A stretch of 64,000 nucleotides of DNA, taken from an uncultured Parabacteroides sp. (GTDB taxonomy: Bacteria > Bacteroidota > Bacteroidia > Bacteroidales > Tannerellaceae). Position 1 is the stretch's first letter. Every line of letters begins with the position of its first letter. Below are positions 61,261 to 64,000 of the stretch, in pieces. The notes under the pieces were generated by a model that ran no database searches, was not told the origin of the DNA, and saw only the letters and a list, made by a program, of their open reading frames with translations. The stretch spans positions 78,835-142,834 of the forward strand of contig CALUZR010000001.1 of NCBI GenBank assembly GCA_944325335.1, given 5' to 3'. The translations under genes and the position numbers were made by a program.

Positions 61261-61390
61261 GCACGCAGATGCCGCAGACTAAAGCGCAGATTTACGCGGA
61301 TTTTTTATTAAAGCTAACGCGATTACCTTTTATCCTATTAAAAAAGAAAATCTGCGGTCATCTGCGCTTTAGTCTGCGGCATCTGCGTGC
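61261..61390. repeat. 130-bp inverted repeat with 31-bp perfect arms
   Basis: Positions 61261-61291 (starting GCACGCAGATGCCGCAG) are the exact reverse complement of 61360-61390. The arms continue imperfectly inward through CGGATTTTTT and AAAAAAGAAAATC. No coding content. It could be a large terminator or a miniature repeat. It lies between divergent fecR and mdh. Confidence 0.88.
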
Positions 61391-61436
61391 CCTATTACAT
61401 AAAAATAATTTGCCCCCGGTAAAAACTTGCACGGAC

Positions 61437-61590
61437 GCCTATGGAAACTTCGAAAAGCAATTATCTTTTCTATAAATATCGACGATATTTGCACAAGTAT
61501 CGACGATATTTGTATATCTTTAGCCTAAAGATACAGAAATATCGACGATACGCGAAGAAAAGACAAGCAGCACGCCAAGTTTCCATAGGC
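61437..61590. repeat. Nested inverted-repeat intergenic element, copy C
   Basis: Borders GCCTATGGAAACTT (61437-61450) and AAGTTTCCATAGGC (61577-61590) are perfect complements. Inside are TATCGACGATATTTG-type units (twice direct, once inverted) and the core ATCTTTAGCCTAAAGAT (61516-61532). Same plan as the copies at 10.4 and 20.9 kb, but the border bases differ. Confidence 0.85.
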
Positions 61591-61673
61591 AGGAAAGGAA
61601 GTTTTCCCCGGCACATTCGCATCTTTTTATAGTATCTTAATAGTTCGGATGCAGAAAGAGCGAATATATTTTG

Positions 61674-61681
61674 TACTTTTG
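61674..61681 (+). promoter_or_regulatory. -7 element for mdh
   Basis: TACTTTTG matches TAnnTTTG, 73 bp before the start codon. No exact TTTG at -33 was found. Confidence 0.6.
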
Positions 61682-61753
61682 CAACCAGATAAACAAAGGG
61701 AAAGGCAACTTGCCCTACCCCATCAAAAAGAAACATTTAAAAATTATAGATTT

Positions 61754-62755
61754 ATGAACGTGCTTACAAATGAAAAGCTGACTATCGTCGGCGCAGCAGG
61801 TATGATTGGCTCGAACATGGCCCAGACGGCTATCATGATGGGCTTGACTTCTAACATTTGTTTATACGATCCGTATGCTCCGGGTCTGGAAGGCGTAGCT
61901 GAAGAACTGTTCCATTGCGGTTTCGAAGGCGTAAACATCACGTTTACTTCAGACATCAAGGAAGCGTTGACAGGTGCTAAATACATTGTAAACTCTGGTG
62001 GCGCTGCGCGTAAGGCAGGTATGACGCGTGAAGATTTGCTGAAAGGCAATGCCGCTATCGCAGAAGAGTTCGGTAAGAACGTAAAACAATATTGCCCGGA
62101 TGTAAAACATATCGTGATTATCTTCAACCCGGCTGATATTACTGGTTTGATTACCTTATTATATTCTGGTTTGAAACCGGGCCAGGTGACGACGTTGGCT
62201 GGTTTGGATTCAACTCGTCTGCGCAGCGAATTGGCAAAGCACTTCCACGTATCTCCGGATGCTGTTGAGAATTGCCGTACATACGGTGGTCATGGCGAAC
62301 AAATGGCCGTATTCGCTTCTACGGCAAAAGTAAATGGCAAGCCGTTGACGGATATCATCGGAACAGATGCATTGACTACTGAACAATGGGCAGAAATCCA
62401 ACAGAAGGTAACTAAGGGCGGTGCAAATATCATCGCATTGCGTGGCCGTTCTTCATTCCAAAGCCCGTCATACGTTTCTATCGAAATGATTGGTGCTGCT
62501 ATGGGTGGTAAGGCATTCCGTTGGCCGGCTGGTACATACGTTTCTAACGACAAGTATGACCACATCATGATGGCTTGGGAAACTTCGATCGATAAGGATG
62601 GTTGCCACTGCGCGGCTTTGAACGGAACTCCGGAAGAACAAGCTGCTTTGGATAAGAGCTACGCTCACCTCTGCGAATTGCGTGACGAAGTGATTGCAAT
62701 GGGTGTTCTTCCTCCCGTATCAGAATGGAACAAGTTGAACCCGAACATCAAATAA
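61754..62755 (+). CDS. mdh: Malate dehydrogenase (NAD-dependent, lactate/malate dehydrogenase family)
   Basis: 333 residues from MNVLTNEKLTIVGAAGMIGSNM. An upstream in-frame ATG at 61649 would add 35 residues that precede the Rossmann fold and overlap the promoter, so it is rejected. The NAD-binding GAAGMIGS (about residues 13-20), IVNSGGAARKAGMTREDLLKGNAAI, the NPADI motif and the catalytic His region YGGHGEQMAVFAS (about 177-189) are present. It interconverts malate and oxaloacetate; in Bacteroidales this is part of the route from oxaloacetate to fumarate and succinate. Codon choice suggests high expression. Single gene, with a terminator after it. Confidence 0.93.
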   Translation: MNVLTNEKLTIVGAAGMIGSNMAQTAIMMGLTSNICLYDPYAPGLEGVAEELFHCGFEGVNITFTSDIKEALTGAKYIVNSGGAARKAGMTREDLLKGNAAIAEEFGKNVKQYCPDVKHIVIIFNPADITGLITLLYSGLKPGQVTTLAGLDSTRLRSELAKHFHVSPDAVENCRTYGGHGEQMAVFASTAKVNGKPLTDIIGTDALTTEQWAEIQQKVTKGGANIIALRGRSSFQSPSYVSIEMIGAAMGGKAFRWPAGTYVSNDKYDHIMMAWETSIDKDGCHCAALNGTPEEQAALDKSYAHLCELRDEVIAMGVLPPVSEWNKLNPNIK

Positions 62756-62811
62756 TTGAAGGAACTTTCAATTTGATTCATATACTTTATTATTTAAATT
62801 ACAGGTGAAAA

Positions 62812-62840
62812 GCAGTCCGTAGTTGATACGGGCTGTTTTT
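62812..62840 (+). terminator. Rho-independent terminator after mdh
   Basis: CAGTCCGTA pairs with TACGGGCTG (one G-T pair) around GTTGA, followed by TTTTTT. Confidence 0.88.
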
Positions 62841-62883
62841 TCTTGTTTACTCCTATTCATCACAAACGATTAACAACAAAAGC

Positions 62884-63522
62884 ATGACGCTAAAAGCCGC
62901 ATTATTCGACTTCGACGGTGTCTTGGTGGATACCGAAAAGCTCTACGACGTGTTCTGGGACGAGATGGGCGAACGTTACCATACGGGCATCCCGCATTTC
63001 GCCTCGCATATAAAAGGCACAACGATCCATGGCCTCATCGAGAAATACTTCGCCGACCGGCCGGAAGAGGAAAAGCAACAGATTATCGCCGAATCCAACC
63101 ATTTCGATTGGAATATGCCGATGCCGCCGATGCCCGGTTCGTTCGAGTTTGTCCGTATGCTCAAAGCACATGGCGTGCAGATTGGGTTAGTGACCAGTTC
63201 AGACGACAAGAAACTGGCGCACGCATTCCATGAGTTGCCTTTTATGGAGGGATTGTTTGATACCATCGTCTCGGCCAACCGCATTACGCGAGGGAAACCC
63301 GACCCGATGTGTTACCGCCTCGCCGCCCAAGACTTCAAGCGGAAACCGGAAGATTGCCTCGTGTTTGAAGATTCGTTTGCAGGCATCCAGGCAGGAAAAG
63401 GGGCCGGTATGCGCGTCATTGCCTTGAGCACGACGAATCCCGCCGCGCAATTAGAAGGGAAAGCCGACTACGTGATCCCGGACTTGGCAGGCCGGACGTT
63501 CGAGGATTTCTTGGCGTGGTAA
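62884..63522 (+). CDS. HAD-superfamily phosphatase / beta-phosphoglucomutase-like
   Basis: 212 residues. Motif I is LFDFDGVLVDTEKLYD (Asp9 nucleophile, Asp11), motif II LVTSSDDKK (about residue 101-109), motif III KPDPMCYRLAAQDF (about 139-152) and motif IV LVFEDSFAGIQAGKGAGM (about 159-176). The four-helix cap (residues ~16-80) puts it in the class of beta-phosphoglucomutases and sugar-phosphate phosphatases. The second acidic residue (DFD) allows either activity. It follows mdh by 128 bp after a terminator, so it probably has its own promoter. Substrate unknown. Confidence 0.9.
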   Translation: MTLKAALFDFDGVLVDTEKLYDVFWDEMGERYHTGIPHFASHIKGTTIHGLIEKYFADRPEEEKQQIIAESNHFDWNMPMPPMPGSFEFVRMLKAHGVQIGLVTSSDDKKLAHAFHELPFMEGLFDTIVSANRITRGKPDPMCYRLAAQDFKRKPEDCLVFEDSFAGIQAGKGAGMRVIALSTTNPAAQLEGKADYVIPDLAGRTFEDFLAW

Positions 63523-63523
63523 G

Positions 63524-64000
63524 TCACGCCTCGTCCTGAAACAGGAATGTCCAATCCGAACCAGCGGGGCAACAATAGGTGTGGATGCCGATCGACTCCG
63601 CCGCTTTGCAATTAGTAGGCGAGTCATCGATAAAGAAAGTCTCGCCCGCGGCAATCATGGAATCGCCCAATACATACTTGAAAATTTCGATATCAGGCTT
63701 CTGCATGTGCACTTCATAGGAGAGGTAAATGCGGTCGAAGAAGTCTTCCACCTTATGTCCCTGGTAAGAAAACAGATGGCGCTCCGCCCATTGCCAATGG
63801 ATACTATTGGTATTGCTCAACAATAAAACGTGGTATTCCCCGCGCAGATGGAGCAACCAGTCCAGCTTGTACGACGGGATATCCGCCAGCATAGCAGTCC
63901 AAGCTTGGTCGATCTGGGCGTCGGTCAGCGTCTGGTCGGACAGGCGGCGCATGCTTGCCCGGAATCCGGCGGCCGAGATATTGCCTGATTCGAATTGCAT
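63524..64000 (-). CDS. HAD-superfamily hydrolase (N-terminal part beyond window)
   Basis: The visible 158 residues hold the cap remainder (FESGNISAAGFRASMRRLSDQTLTDAQIDQAWTAML), motif II LLLSNTNSIHW, motif III KPDIEIFKYVL and motif IV FFIDDSPTNCKAAESIG. Motif I (the nucleophile Asp) is missing because the gene starts to the right of position 64000; the ATG at the very edge is an internal Met. It resembles the HAD-IA group with haloacid-dehalogenase-like or sugar-phosphatase members. It ends one base from the convergent HAD gene. Confidence 0.88.
   Translation of the reverse strand: MQFESGNISAAGFRASMRRLSDQTLTDAQIDQAWTAMLADIPSYKLDWLLHLRGEYHVLLLSNTNSIHWQWAERHLFSYQGHKVEDFFDRIYLSYEVHMQKPDIEIFKYVLGDSMIAAGETFFIDDSPTNCKAAESIGIHTYCCPAGSDWTFLFQDEA

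Noticed and set aside
61145..61753. Hidden ECF sigma gene between fecR and mdh
   Set aside because: All frames are short and the sequence is taken up by two large inverted repeats and promoters.

Overview
The window looks like chromosomal DNA of a Bacteroidales bacterium, probably in or near Parabacteroides/Tannerellaceae. The evidence is two SusC/SusD pairs, a FecR anti-sigma protein next to an STN-type SusC, the order bamD-rpoZ-DUF4293-holB, pyruvate:ferredoxin oxidoreductase, and promoters of the Bacteroidetes type (TTTG-N19-TAnnTTTG). The genus is an inference. No rRNA, tRNA, insertion sequence or CRISPR array was found.

Layout. 1-8.1 kb: topB (running off the left edge), a small membrane protein, trmD, a lone XRE regulator, an AAA ATPase and nifJ. 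8.1-10.3 kb: a GH51 arabinofuranosidase and a Maf pyrophosphatase, both minus strand. 10.4-20.9 kb: an export/efflux operon (TolC, HlyD-type adaptor, three MacB/FtsX-type permeases, no ATPase gene) with a near-consensus sigma-54 promoter and two upstream dyads. 21.2-24.1 kb: bamD, rpoZ, DUF4293, holB. 24.2-27.7 kb: a Gfo/Idh/MocA gene broken by a stop codon, gcvT and pepT. 28.2-36 kb: a SusC/SusD pair, then a membrane protein and a CXXCH-bearing beta-propeller lipoprotein. 36-39.3 kb: DUF6261-like protein, a 40-bp-periodic dyad array, a DUF1186-like protein and a hexapeptide acetyltransferase. 39.4-50.5 kb: minus-strand secreted carbohydrate genes: HEAT plus two 3-keto-disaccharide hydrolase domains, a Tat-exported Gfo/Idh/MocA oxidoreductase, a secreted sugar isomerase/epimerase, a large putative glycosidase and a GH89 alpha-N-acetylglucosaminidase. 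50.5-52 kb: an AlbA_2/HATPase regulator. 52.1-61.1 kb: a minus-strand polysaccharide-utilisation operon: FecR, STN-SusC, SusD and a large secreted protein. 61.7-64 kb: mdh and two HAD phosphatases, the last running off the right edge.

The most notable observation is a matched pair of poly-G tracts in the two SusC genes. Each lies just before the carboxypeptidase-like domain and is followed by TAAAT. With eight Gs (28324-28331) the frame stays open. With seven (59742-59748) the same sequence gives an immediate TAA and separates the STN domain from the transporter. This looks like an ON/OFF switch, although a homopolymer sequencing error must be excluded. The second SusC is also a composition mosaic: its STN/N-terminal part and fecR resemble the rest of the chromosome, whereas everything after about 59.46 kb (rest of SusC, SusD, secreted protein) is AT-rich. 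That suggests exchange of a specificity cassette under resident control.

Intergenic DNA is rich in structured repeats: a roughly 150-175 bp nested inverted-repeat family (10.4, 20.9 and 61.4 kb) whose core palindrome recurs as a 21-bp tandem array at 27.8 kb, a 23-bp array (24.1 kb), a 40-bp dyad array (36.8 kb), a 42-bp hairpin array (48.1 kb) and several long hairpins at operon ends.
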